Below are positions 33,183 through 43,489 of a stretch of DNA of 64,000 bases, one piece after another; the first letter of the stretch is position 1; every line of letters starts with the position of its first letter. The translations under genes were made by a program, and so were the position numbers. Origin of the DNA: Doryteuthis pealeii. Lineage: Eukaryota > Mollusca > Cephalopoda > Myopsida > Loliginidae. The stretch covers positions 77,605,510 to 77,669,509 of the forward strand of contig CM042151.1 in assembly GCA_023376005.1 (NCBI GenBank). Direction: 5' to 3'. A model generated the notes under the pieces. That model was not told where the DNA came from. It saw nothing but the letters and a program-made list of their open reading frames with translations, and searched no databases.

Positions 33183-33290
33183 TAAAGGATTCTATACCAC
33201 AGGACTTATTCACTTACCAAAGGATTCTATATCACAGGACTTATTCACTTACCAAAGGATTCTATAACTCGGACTTACTTACTTATATAC
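33183..33290 (+). repeat. Minisatellite, three units of about 36 bp
   Basis: AAAGGATTCTATA followed by CACAGGACTTATTCACTTAC, repeated; the third unit is shorter. Confidence 0.9.
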
Positions 33291-33413
33291 TTTAAGTTCT
33301 TTACAACTGGCCAAAGATGGCGGCCAGATACTTAACACCAAATATGTCTGGGATATTAAAAACACTATCATAAAGAGGGAGATTATAAAAAGAGCACATA
33401 ACTATTAGGCAAT

Positions 33414-33725
33414 GTGGCGAAATTGAAGGCAGAGTGGATTCCCAGCCTCCACAAACAAAGCGTGTCAGGATATGTTGGCCTGTGCGAAGGGGGAGTGTGG
33501 CGAGTGGCCATGGATGTTTGAACTCGCTACCTCCTCGTAGCTGAAATGCTGTTGGCAGAAACCCAGATGAGGTATGTTGGAATTTGCATAAGGGTAGCCA
33601 AACGAGCATAAATAAAATGGACAGTCGCTGATGCTGCAAGTGAGGAAGAAAGCAAGTGTTTGGACGACAAGTGAAATTTGACGACTGCTGTATTTGGGGT
33701 GTCAGGAAGTGAGAGTAACATGCTC
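33414..33725 (+). mobile_element. Repeat element R1, copy 2
   Basis: Corresponds to the reverse complement of 23116-23427. It interrupts unit D where unit C reads straight through ACTATTAGGC (29495). Two overlapping minus-strand frames are not supported as genes. Confidence 0.65.
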
Positions 33726-34184
33726 AGTTGGTAGAGACTGTGCTGACTGCAAATGGAATTTACATTTCATTTGCTAGAGAGACTTGCAAAAGATTAATAT
33801 TATCTTAACTTTTTAGACCATTCAAAAGAGGCAGATGATAAATTCTGCTTTCTCTGTATGGAAGAAAAGCTAGCCACTGCATCCTATCCTAAAGAATTAT
33901 TAAACCAAAGATTGGAGATTTTGAAAAGATTTTAGCACAAGAGTAAATGGTGTCTCAACAATTGACAATCCAATGGCTGTTCCTTCTCTAATGTTTTTTT
34001 AATTCATTTACATCCACTTCTACTCATCATTTTAAGTCAGAATTGTCCTGAAAACCCTTCTTAGTGAAATCAGAGTAGGTAACTATTGTTATTAAGCGGT
34101 TTTCAAAACCAGCTCTACATATGTATTGAGCACTTTTATATATCGGTCATTATTCCGACTCATTCATTTTTTTTTTTAGACAGT

Positions 34185-34275
34185 CAAAATTGTAACATAC
34201 TTCACAAGGAAATAACTTATCTCCTGTGTGTATTCAGACGTGTTCTTCTTTTGTTAAACTGGAGCCTTTTTTCTA
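34185..34275 (-). pseudogene. C2H2 finger remnant D
   Basis: Minus strand reads a finger helix with a stop, then IHTGDKLFPCEVCYNFDC. The CEVCYNF break equals the VCHNF end of gene C, so the truncation predates the C/D duplication. The rest of the exon is lost. Confidence 0.75.
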
Positions 34276-34454
34276 ACAGTTAAAATTATAACTAGGTTGA
34301 TTTTTTATAGGTGAAGTCCTAATAAAGTGAGAAGTATGAAAGGCTGTCAAAAACTTTCAAAATAGACATTCAACAGGGCCAGGCAATATCAGCAACTGTT
34401 CAAGTATGCCAGTAATGTCATATCACCATCAATTGTTTCTATAATCAATTGTAT

Positions 34455-34703
34455 TTGAACAATATCACCTGATTGAATCCATTGGCAAGGGCACCCTAAT
34501 CACATTACCCAAACCCAAGAACCACCACCAGCTAAACTGCAACCCATTGTCTTGTTAAACAGTATCCACAAGTTCTGATTCACACTAACACTGTACCAAA
34601 TCTGTGACAAAATCAACCATTTCCTAGGACTATACCATAGTGGCTTCAAGCAGGGACACAGCTGTGCTGACATTGTGTGGGCTCACTGCATGCTTACTTC
34701 TAT
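34455..34703 (+). mobile_element. Non-LTR retrotransposon RT fragment
   Basis: Reading with one frameshift gives IGKGTLITLPKPKN, then LQPIVLLNSIHKF, stop, ICDKINHFLGLYHSGFKQG and SCADIVWAHCMLTSM. This is the fingers region of a LINE reverse transcriptase (LPKP, RPI-LLN--RKI, F-G--QSGFR-GRS--D). It is followed at once by a SINE-B copy, which may have inserted in it. Confidence 0.75.
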
Positions 34704-34975
34704 GGAGGCGCATGGTGCAATGGTTAGTGTCATAGAAAATGGACTTGTCAACCTGAGTTCAATTCCTGGACAAAACTGTTTGCATTTCACATGGCACTAA
34801 TACCCTTGGGAAAGGTATGAATCCAAATCTTCCTCCAGCTATGGGTAAATAGTAGGGTAGGCTATGGGTGAATAGTAGGCTCTTTAACCATGGCTAGGTA
34901 ACCAGTCTAGGCGAAGGAAAACTCTGAATTCAAATCTGTTAAACTCCGCTTAAGAAATTGACCATGTGTCACATA
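34704..34975 (+). repeat. SINE family B, most complete copy
   Basis: tRNA-like head with TGGTGCAATGGTTAGTG (box A) and CTGAGTTCAATTCCTGG (box B) spaced as in tRNA genes, then a body with CATTTCACATGGCACTAATA, CCTTGGGAAAGGTATGAATC, CTCTTTAACCATGGCTAGG and an end near GTGTCACAT. Other copies are mostly minus: 42058-42355, 47815-48035 and 58490-58765. Confidence 0.75.
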
Positions 34976-35077
34976 TTGCGGTGTGCGGAGGGGTTGGTGA
35001 ATATATATACTTCAGTGGTTATTTCCAATGCTGGGATTTCTTCAAAATGAGTCACGGGCCTTTGATACTATTAAAAG

Positions 35078-35395
35078 ATCAAAGATCTAGAATGTTTTAC
35101 ATCAGGTTGGCTGTAATGAGGATGAGATGCGACTGGTCAGATTACTGCTCTGTCCTGTCGGCTGGGGCTGTAGAATATGCCAACTGCACTTCTGTAGAGA
35201 GGTAAGACCCTCCCACCAATGGGGCTACCTGTTGGTTATGGGTAACAACCTATGATGTTTAAAAATAGAATCTCGAAGGCCGAGCAGTCCATGACATGCA
35301 ACACCTCACTTTGGCCCTTACTTGGGCTAGACAGGTGATCAGAGTGGCTCCCTCCAACCAATCAGCTGGTCGACTTAAGTCTGGATTACTTTCAA
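35078..35395 (+). repeat. Repeat family C, 5' to middle portion
   Basis: TCAGGTTGGCTGTAATGAGG, GGGGCTGTAGAATATGCCAA, GCCGAGCAGTCCATGACATG, ACTTGGGCTAGACAGG, CAATCAGCTGGTCG. It shows that the head (3.2 kb) and body (50.7 kb) belong to one element. Confidence 0.7.
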
Positions 35396-35399
35396 TCTA

Positions 35400-36015
35400 C
35401 GCACTCCTGAATTTTTCAGCTTCCATTTTAAGGGATGCTCCTTTCAAATTATCAGCAGGAGCCAAACTAATATGCTCTTTTGATCTGCTTAAAAAAAAAT
35501 TGTTTTTCACTTGAATTTTTAAATAATTTTGTTTAAATCTGTAAAAGTTTAAAATTAAACTTTTGGACCAAGTAACCAATAGGTACCCTAGCTGGGAGCT
35601 TTTTTGATAGGAACACCTTTTGCTTTTCACTGTAAACTCCTGGCTGTTTGTTTTCAAACAGCAGATGACTTTTTTTGCATTAGAATTTCACTGTAAGATT
35701 TTTTTCAAGTTTGTTCAGTATATTTACAATCCAAAGGCATGTTTTTTTTATTCTAAAATAGTTTTCGATTTTTGTTTATCATCAAATCTTTAATAAAGTT
35801 TAGGAACACATTTTTGTAATAATATCTTAAATGGAAAAAAAAAGAAGATAATTTCCTAAAATAAACATTCTACTATACAAATTATCAGCAATTTTTAAAA
35901 AATTTGATAAATCATTTTCCTCTTATTTTCACTCTTACTCCTGTTTTCTCTTCACTCACTGGCTCTGGTGTTCCTAACTTTTTTAGTCCGGTCATGGACC
36001 GGGTACTTTTGCTAG
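35400..36015. repeat. Dispersed repeat (copies at 38.1 and 40.2 kb) and AT-rich sequence
   Basis: 35400-35500 is the reverse complement of 38150-38250 and of 40205-40305 (AGCAGGAGCC / GGCTCCTGCTGCTAA; GAAAATTCGGGAATG / CATTCCCGAATTTT type ends). The remainder has no recognised feature. Confidence 0.55.
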
Positions 36016-36019
36016 TATA

Positions 36020-36268
36020 AAGGCCGGGTTAGCTCAGTCAGTAGAACGTTCGGCTAGAAACCACAAGGTTCCTAGTTCAATACCGGCCCTCACCAACTCA
36101 GCATATGAGTAGTACAGGAATCTGTACAGTAAAGTAAGGAGCTGATAGTAGGTGTGGCGCTCCACCTCAGATACAAAAACAATCTCCTTGGTCTAGCGCT
36201 TGTGAAAAGGGGATAGACTCCCTTGCTGATACCAACTTTAGGCCACCCCAACGACTTTACTTACTTTA
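36020..36268 (+). repeat. SINE family A, near full-length copy
   Basis: GGGTTAGCTCAGTCAGTAGA, AAGGTTCCTAGTTCAATACC, GTGGCGCTCCACCTCAGATA, AGGGGATAGACTCCC, tail ACGACTTTACTTACTTTA leading into (TA)n. Confidence 0.9.
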
Positions 36269-36269
36269 T

Positions 36270-37004
36270 ATATATATATATGAAAAAAAGAAATGGAGAA
36301 GTGAATAACGAATTACAACCTAACTGAGCACAACAGCTTGTGCAATCTAGTCAATTGTTCACCCACTAATATTATTGTGCATCTGGCGCCAGCTATATGC
36401 ATGGCTTCTGACTTGTTTAACTTTGCAGTTCTTCATCTGTTGCCTCCCCCACAATTATACACATTATAAAATGGATTTTATTTGATTAAATTTGAAGTTA
36501 AACCCTTTAACAATTTTTTATGTTATACTTCATCAAAACTGATATTGTTATATCATACTAAACAATTAACGTGTGGGGGACATGAAGAAATTTTTGATAA
36601 AAAAGTGGGGCATGGTACTAAAATGGTTGGGAACCACTGGTGTAGGGTAAATGAGGCAGTGAGTGATTAACACTTAGATGTGTGACTCTACCCCCCTCCA
36701 AAAAAAAAGTCTACACCACTAGAGCCACCCATAAACAAAATTCATTCAAAATTATAATAGGTCTCTTTCTAACATTAAAATTTATATTTCAAGATTAGTA
36801 AAAAAAAAAAAAGAAGATATTTATAAATAACATGTTTAGATTTGTCAGCTTAAACTGACTCACCCCCCCCCTATTCAAGCAGGAAAAATAATACATATAA
36901 ATTATTTTTCTGGCAATCAAATTTTATGTACACCAGAGTAATTAAAAATCTGAAAAAAAATTAAAAAATGTTTTCTTTAAGTTTAATTTTTTGATTTTTA
37001 GTAT
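36270..37004. other. AT-rich non-coding stretch
   Basis: No gene recognised. The 62-codon frame at 36482 is unconvincing. Confidence 0.4.
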
Positions 37005-37012
37005 TTATTTTC

Positions 37013-37396
37013 GGCTGAACTGGCACAAAGGTGTCAAAATTAGTGTGACCCAGAAAAAACAGAACCCACAAATTTTGTAATAAAACTGTTAATTTTAACT
37101 ATGGGGGTTAGGGTTAGGGTTAGGGTTGGGGTTTAGGATTAGTTTAATGGAAAATGAATAAATAATTTTGGTTCTGTTTTTTTTTCTGTGTCACCCTGTA
37201 TACCAGTGACCCAGAAAAAACAGAACCCACAAATTTTGTAATAAAACTGTTAATTTTAACTAGGGGGGTAGGGTTAAGGTTAGGGTTAGGGGTTAGAGTT
37301 AGGGTTTAAGGTTAGTTTAATGGGAAAATAAATAAATAATTTGGTTCTGTTTTTTCTGGGTCACTCTAATTTTGACACCTTTGTGCAAGTTCAGCC
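37013..37396. mobile_element. Non-autonomous hAT-type element containing telomere-like repeats
   Basis: 384 bp with perfect 8-bp direct repeats TTATTTTC (37005-37012 and 37397-37404). Terminal inverted repeats of about 55 bp start GGCTGAACTGGCACAAAGG and continue through GTGACCCAGAAAAAACAG. Inside are two tandem 160-bp units, each with a TTAGGG/TTGGGG-type run (37105-37140 and 37266-37313). No transposase. Ends resemble those at 16171 and 53607. Confidence 0.85.
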
Positions 37397-37399
37397 TTA

Positions 37400-37665
37400 T
37401 TTTCTTCCAAATTCGGTCAATTGAAAAAAAAAATATTTTCTTTCCTTTCATTTCTTCAGTGTTTTCTCTTTATTTATACAAAAATTAGAGTCAGCCTTAA
37501 ATACCCAATATATATGTTGGGCCAGGTCAAAGTTAACTGACCAGAAAAAAATGTCAAAGATTTTTAAATAAAATAACTGGTGCATTATAACTTTTATTCA
37601 TTAATATATCAACACTAAAAATCTTATTAAAATCAGTTAATTCCCTGATTTTTGGTAATTTTTAT
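37400..37665. repeat. AT-rich repeat, copy of the 15.47-15.79 kb type
   Basis: AGGTCAAAGTTAACTGACC, AAATAAAATAACTGGTGCAT, TCCCTGATTTTTGGTAATTT. Confidence 0.65.
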
Positions 37666-37839
37666 TTTATTTGATTGTGAGGGTGGGGAATTCTAGTACT
37701 GTCAAATTTGACTTTAACGCTGGAATTGTTGGTCTCTAGAAAAGAATAGTAAGAGTAAGAAAAAAAAAAAAAATAAAACTTTTTTTTTTACAATAAATCA
37801 TTTTGGGTATTTTTTTAATAAATATTTCTCCATTAACAT

Positions 37840-37995
37840 TTTTTAAACAATGAATTAACTTTTTTTTTCAATAATAAAATCCGAAAACTTTTTTTTACAA
37901 TGAATTGAATTTTTTTTTTCGATAATAAAATTCGAAAACTTTTTTTTACAATGAATTGAATTTTTTTTTTCGATAATAAAATTCGAAAACTTTTT
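37840..37995. repeat. Minisatellite, about 2.5 units of 57-58 bp
   Basis: Units of AATAATAAAATTCGAAAAC plus poly(T), ACAATGAATTGAA and poly(T). The 65-codon minus frame (KKKFSNFIIEKKNSIHC repeats) is its translation and is not supported as a gene. Confidence 0.9.
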
Positions 37996-38570
37996 TTTTT
38001 TTTTTTTTTTGAATTTTTTTGTTTTTAATAACAATGACAAAAATAATTTCATTAAGCCATATTAATGGAAAATGGCCGAAATATCTATTGTAAAACATAA
38101 TTATTTAAGAATTCAAATAAAAAACAAGCTTATCATCTCGATAAAAGCAGATCAAAAAGAGCATATGAGACTGACTCCTGCTACTAATTTGAAGGGTGCA
38201 TTCCTTTATTATAGAAAAAAAAGCTGGAAAATTCGGGAATGTGTAGCTTGTTTAGTTTATGAAATCAGAATTTTCTTTTTTTTTTTTCTTTTTTTTTTTC
38301 AAATCTAAATTTATTATCATCATTATTAGCTATATAGAACTTTTAGATTTTTTGTCCGTTTCTTTAAATTGTTTTATCGTAATTAAATAAGAAACAAATG
38401 AACTAAAAGCAATTAAGTAAAAAAAGTAAAGTCTTTATTTACACGTGAAATATATACACAGCCACAATGGTGTAAAGAGAAATATGACGTAGATATTGTC
38501 CAAAAGTAATTGAATTAAAAAAATTGGAGATCACACAGCTCGATTGTGTCAGAAATAAAAGTACAACTAT

Positions 38571-38698
38571 TCTATTGAAATATACTGACTCGCTAGTTTC
38601 GTTAGCAATTATCCGTCATCATGGCTGGTCGTCTAAACCAGCCATGATGAGGGATAATTACTAACAACGAAACTACTGAGTCAATACATTTCAATAAA
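38571..38698. repeat. Long imperfect palindrome
   Basis: Arms of about 60 nt around 38632: left ends in GTCATCATGGCTGGT, right begins ACCAGCCATGATGAGGGATA, with only about 7 nt between. The right arm is the normal start of the 5' module (compare 3320 and 17668); the left arm is an inverted copy of it. Confidence 0.85.
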
Positions 38699-38913
38699 AC
38701 AACAATGTTATTTATTTATTAATTATATTTTCCTTATTTATATACGTTCATTCAAAGTTGATATCTATGTTTTTACTTAATTACAATAAATAAAAAAATA
38801 ACAAAAAACGAAAAAAATCTTTTTTTTAAGAAGTACGGGAAATCTTTTGAAGAAAACGAAAAAAATCTTTTGAAGAAAAAACAAAATATTTACAACGGGA
38901 AAGTTCAATATAC

Positions 38914-38955
<42 letters not shown>

Positions 38956-39830
38956 TAGCTTGCATTACACCACAATAGGTTGCCAGATATCTACCCTACC
39001 AGTTCACTACGGGTAGGATGTGACACAAGGTCGCAATTATGGAGCATCCAGCGAGGATCGAACTTGCTATTAAGTAGTAAGTAGATCTGCGGGATTATTA
39101 TCATGATTTAGTTTTGAACTTTAAAAAAATCCTTTATCTTCTGTATGATTAAAATCTAACATGATTCCCAAGTTACTTCAATAATCAGAATCAAAATCGT
39201 AGGGCAACAGAAATTATTTATAGAGATAAACATTAAACAATCTTAATAAATGAAATTCACGGCGATTAAAAAGATAAGTAAATTTCAAAAATGATTAAGC
39301 CAGTTTACCAAAAAAAAAAAAAAAAAAAAAAGGATTCACATAGTTCCTGATAAATTTGCATACAACATATGAAATAATTTCTAAATATTTCATCTTAATT
39401 ATTATCAGTAAAAATAAACCAAGTCTTCTGCAGTGCAAGTAAATAGTACGTATTTATTTGAAAACAAAAAAATCTAAGAGAACGTTATACTTACTTCTTT
39501 TTTTCTTTACTTTCGTTTGATCTACCTTTCTTGTAGGTAATGTAACGTTAGACAAAAGGGAGAAACATTGTAATGTTCAATAAACTATTTTTTGCTTAAA
39601 GTAAATAAAAAAATTAAAAAAACAGCCGTCACTTTGCAAACGATAGAAAAGATGTAGACGATTTCTCAAAAGTTTTGATAAAGGGAGATAATTTTATAAC
39701 GGAAGGGAAATCTGATAATTTTTTTCCCCAAGTTTCTTTTTATTAAAAACTAGAAACACACACAAAACACAACAAAATGTCATTGTGAACTTAGGAAATG
39801 AAATTACAACACCTCCATGACCAAAAATAA
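38640..39830 (-). repeat. Paralogous 5' module, copy 3 of 3
   Basis: Collinear with 3330-4430 and 17655-18545, upstream of remnant D and genes C and B on the same strand. An extra inserted piece at 38985-39085 is the 3' end of SINE family B in inverse orientation (CTACGGGTAGGATGTGACAC). Confidence 0.7.
39495..39693 (-). other. Putative 5' non-coding exon, copy 3
   Basis: From AATTATCTCCCTT (39693-39681) to GAA before GTAAGTATAACG (donor G at 39494). It could serve gene C or B (acceptors at 30453 and 28833) if those are transcribed from here, or be the orphaned first exon of D. Inference only. Confidence 0.35.
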
Positions 39831-39839
39831 AAGTGTTTA

Positions 39840-40315
39840 ACTGTTGTACTGTTGTGGGGACGATAATAATGTCAACACTACAAAACTTTTTTAAAAGTGG
39901 CAACACCTAAGGTAGGGATAAATTCACGCACCTGTCGATAAGGGTGATCACAGGAAATTCTTATAAAAGTCAACAAAAATAAACTAACAATCCGATTTCA
40001 ATAAAGTTTTCGGTATATAAAAGAAATTCTTTCATTCCAAATAAATGTTTAATCTAAATTAAAAAGGCTAAGTTTTTGCTAAGAGTTTTATTTATTTATT
40101 AATTTTTTTATTAGATTCTACATTAAATTTTAAACTTTTACAGATTTAAACAGGGTTATTCAATAATTCAATTGAAAAACAAGTTTATTTTAAAAAAATA
40201 ATTTAAAAAAAGCAGATAAAAAGTACATACTAGGCTGGCTCCTGCTGCTAATGTGATGGGAGCATTCCTTAAAATAAAAGTTGAAAAAATCGGGAGTGCA
40301 TAGCTTGAAGCTTGG
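39840..40315. other. AT-rich non-coding stretch
   Basis: Holds the dispersed repeat copy at 40140-40310 noted at 35.4 kb; otherwise nothing recognised. Confidence 0.4.
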
Positions 40316-40319
40316 TTGG

Positions 40320-40375
40320 TTAGCCATTTTGTTTAATGGCATATCAACCCTTGTAGGTCACCCAATGCCAAATCC
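40320..40375 (-). repeat. GGTTGATATGCCAT repeat end
   Basis: Reverse complement reads TGGGTGACCTACAAGGGTTG then ATATGCCATTAAACAAAATG, the family also found at 4.15, 10.5, 44.5 and 49.0 kb. Confidence 0.5.
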
Positions 40376-40439
40376 TGTCTTTTTGTATATATGATTTGTA
40401 AACAAACAGTTTGTTGTTAAATATTTTGGTTTGGTTTAG

Positions 40440-40830
40440 TTTTATAAACTGGTAGAAATAACTTTTATTAACTCAATGTGTATCAATATATTAATAGAAA
40501 TTATTTCAAATTTTTCATTAAATTCATATGTATAAACAAACTGGTAGAAATAATTTTTATTTAACTTCATGTGTAGCAATAAATTAGAAGAAATAATTCC
40601 ATGTGTACTAAAAATCTGGTAGAAATAATTTTCATTAACTTTGAATATTTTGCAGGTAATATTTTTATTTGGCTTTTATTTTTATTTGGCTTGGTTTTAT
40701 AAACTATTAGAAATAATTTTCATTATATTCATGTATATTGATAAACTGGTAGAAATTATTTCTATGTTAGGTTTTCATTAACTTCATGTGTATCAACAAA
40801 CTAGTAGTAATAATTCATATTTACTTCCAA
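40440..40830. repeat. Irregular minisatellite attached to repeat family C
   Basis: Seven or more units of 35-90 bp built on AAACTGGTAGAAATAATTTT and CATTAACTTCATGTGTAT. It abuts an inverted family C end (40833-40985). The same pairing is seen in the other orientation at 51440-51485. Confidence 0.75.
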
Positions 40831-40832
40831 AC

Positions 40833-40985
40833 AGATCTATTTGACCTATAGATGGGACCCTAACAGGTATTATCACTCTGGGTTGTAGTGGACTTGAGAG
40901 TAATGGCAATGAAGGGGTACTCCATACATCCAGAGTTCCAGAATTAGAATCTAACCACTGGATACAGTTTAGCATCATGCCAAGG
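40833..40985 (-). repeat. Repeat family C, 3' portion
   Basis: Reverse complement of AACAGATCTATTTGACC, TAGATGGGACCCTAACAGG and TACTCCATACATCCAGA. Confidence 0.7.
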
Positions 40986-40999
40986 ACACTAAATTGGTA

Positions 41000-42055
41000 G
41001 AAAAAAATTATGATAGATTTTTCATTTGATAGTGATTTTATATGATTTTAGATGGGGGTTCTCTTTACAATACAAATACTATGTCAAAATGATCCCTGAC
41101 TTTCCAATATGCAATGGTCAAATCTTTATTGAGCACCTGATTTATGGGTATTAGATTAAACTAAAATTAAGGTATCTTCCTCTATTTCAGTGAGATGGGC
41201 AACTATAGTCATACTGTTACTGTATTTCAGAATGACTATCACCCTCCCTCACTATAAGGACCGATGCCTACTACCCACGACCCACCTGACAACATTTCAT
41301 GTATTTTCTATCAATACTACTTTATAAAAATTGCATGTTGTAGAGTAGAGGCCCTGTTGGGTCAGTAAAATGGTAATTCCTGTGTATAGAGTGAGTGAGG
41401 TTCTCTGTGATTGGATATATCAATCATGTGATGAGCCCAGAAGTTTAAGCACAAAATACAAAATCCTGACAGACAGATTCCACCAGCCGTTCAGGAAGGC
41501 AGCGACATTAAAAGCTCCCCCAGAGTCAACCCTAAGATACCAGATATCTTTTCAGCACGTCGGTAAGCCCTTAAACTCAGCTTTAAAAACAGGAAGGGCT
41601 TTATATTGTTATTCATGTTTCATGTGCTGGTTAATAAATTATTAGAATTAAACGAAGTATTAATTCATTTATTTGTTGTTGTTAGCCTTAGAATTAAATG
41701 CTATACTAACACAATAGCCCCATATCCTAGATTCAGAGGGTGCGTATCATAGATTGGAGAAGGGGGTACATGATGACCCTAGCACCAGCCCTGCCCACTA
41801 TGACTGTATAAACTCTGATTATAGACAGAAAGAAACTGTCTAAACAAACATTCTTTCTTTTTCCATTTTAGTTACAGAAAATGAATAGAGGTCTCAGCTA
41901 AGCATGTGTTGTACATTTTCCCTCTATCTGATTTGTGTCCTATTTTATTCAAATTCTAAAACATTAATCAACCTCAGCATATGACCCATCAAAGGGGACT
42001 CCTAAACAGCCTATTTCTGCAATACCTACCAGTCTATCCTGACTGAATTTTGTTG
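41000..42055. other. Non-coding stretch, unrecognised
   Basis: A mildly GC-richer block at 41350-41640 ends in AATAAATTATTAG and could be an old retroelement promoter region; a 91-codon frame there (41370) has no known motif. Confidence 0.35.
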
Positions 42056-42057
42056 AA

Positions 42058-42355
42058 TGTACATATTTACCAACTGTTCTGCATGAGCAGGATGTGACAC
42101 AAGGTCAATTTTTTAGGCAGAGTTTAACAGGTTTAAATTCAGAGTTTTCTTTAATCTAGACTAGTTGCCTAACCAAGATTAAAGAGCCCATTCTGACCTG
42201 CTGTTTACCCATAGCTGGAGGGAGAGCAAGTAGATGCATACCTTTCCCAAGTGTATTAGTGCTATGTGAAATGCAGACAGCTTTGTCTAGGATCTGAACT
42301 CAGGTTAACGAGTCCATTTTCTACGACTAATCATTACACCATGTGCCTCCATTTT
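42058..42355 (-). repeat. SINE family B copy
   Basis: GCAGGATGTGACACAAGG at the 3' side, GGTTTAAATTCAGAGTTTTC, AAAGAGCCCATTCTGACC, ACCTTTCCCAAGTGTATTAG, and at the head GATCTGAACTCAGG (inverse box B) and CATTACACCATGTGCC (inverse box A). Confidence 0.75.
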
Positions 42356-42369
42356 TGTAGAACATAAGT

Positions 42370-43480
42370 AAATACCTATGTATGATATTCTATGATATTC
42401 AACTAATGAAAGTGATGTTAACATATCTTTCCAACTTTGAAGCATCTAATAGGTGAGCGATCTGGTTGGCAAAGAATTTTCAGCATCATGTACAACTAAA
42501 GTGTCAGAAGAATTTATGTTTTCAGCAGGAATTGTAGTGGACAGATTGGGTGGACTTTGGTGCACATCAGATAGAGTAAAAATAACTTCTCAGTAAGATG
42601 TTGAATTTTTTAAGGATATTTTTCAATCTTAAGTGAGGAAAAAATATTTTTTGTGATGCAGGAATCTTATTTTCATACAGCACAGTAAGCATGTAACAGT
42701 TGACTATATGACTAAAACGGGTTTAAAAATTCGTAGATTAGTGGAATAATTAACTATTTTCTTAATGTCTCAATTTAATTAAAAAATCTAGAGGAAGTTG
42801 TATGAGGTCAAGAGGAAGGTGTCTAGAGATGGGTGTCACTTCACAGCCAATGAAAATATGCAGCAAACTATTTGACAAATGTGGAAGCAGAAGAAATTTA
42901 AAATTTAACAATTTCAAATTGAATAATTTGTTTCAAAGGTTTTTTTCTTTCTTCCTTTCTGTGAAGATTGAAAAATAAGGAAATTTAAAGAACAGTTGCA
43001 CCACAAATGTAAATTTTATACTTCCTCATGCCTAATGATTAGGAAACCAGTTTAACAGAATATTCTGAGTTCGATTCTCACTGGGAGCCTCATAGTTCTA
43101 GCCTTATGCCAAACTAAGCTAAACTTAATGAATCAATAGTACTTGACATTGCTCAGTTTAAAGGGAGATAACTCAATTATTTGAACAATTTTTTGCCAAG
43201 GGAAATAATTCCTTAATTTGATTGTAAGAGTTATTTCCCTTATATCATCTCCATACATAATGTAAATTAAAAAGAAAGTTTTGTTTTTATGAAAATGAAA
43301 TAACTAGACCCGACCCTTTCAGTTTTTTTTTTAGATATGAAAACAAAATAGGTAACACTAACTTTTTTATTTTCTTTATGATAATGATAATTAAATATGC
43401 GACATTCAAGTGAGTAATATATATTTTCTCTTATCTATATAATTACGATCTTCCACATCATAAATAAAACATATTATTAG
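42370..43480. other. AT-rich stretch with a tRNA-like scrap and a hairpin
   Basis: 43045-43100 contains GAGTTCGATTCTCACTGGGA, a good tRNA box B-like sequence, with a weak CATGCCTAATGATTAGG upstream; probably a decayed SINE head. 43158-43241 has inverted AAGGGAGATAACTC and GAGTTATTTCCCTT. No gene. Confidence 0.4.
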
Positions 43481-43489
43481 TATTATCAC

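Larger units (their letters stand above)
32805..34290 (-). repeat. Duplicated zinc-finger gene unit D (remnant)
   Basis: Collinear with 29235-29870 of unit C but interrupted at about 33000-33330 and 33411-33815. It carries only a scrap of finger exon. Confidence 0.75.

Noticed and set aside
33301..33721. Overlapping minus-strand frames of 64 and 112 codons
   Set aside because: They lie in repeat element R1, whose other copy does not preserve the frame.
34960..35060. Similarity between the VCGGVGEYIYF reading here and VCGPGVGEGHIHF at about 60500 (minus)
   Set aside because: Short, the surrounding sequence does not align, and neither frame belongs to a recognised family; kept as coincidence unless a search shows otherwise.
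37855..38052. KKKFSNFIIEKKNSIHC repeat protein
   Set aside because: Translation of a 57-bp T-rich minisatellite.
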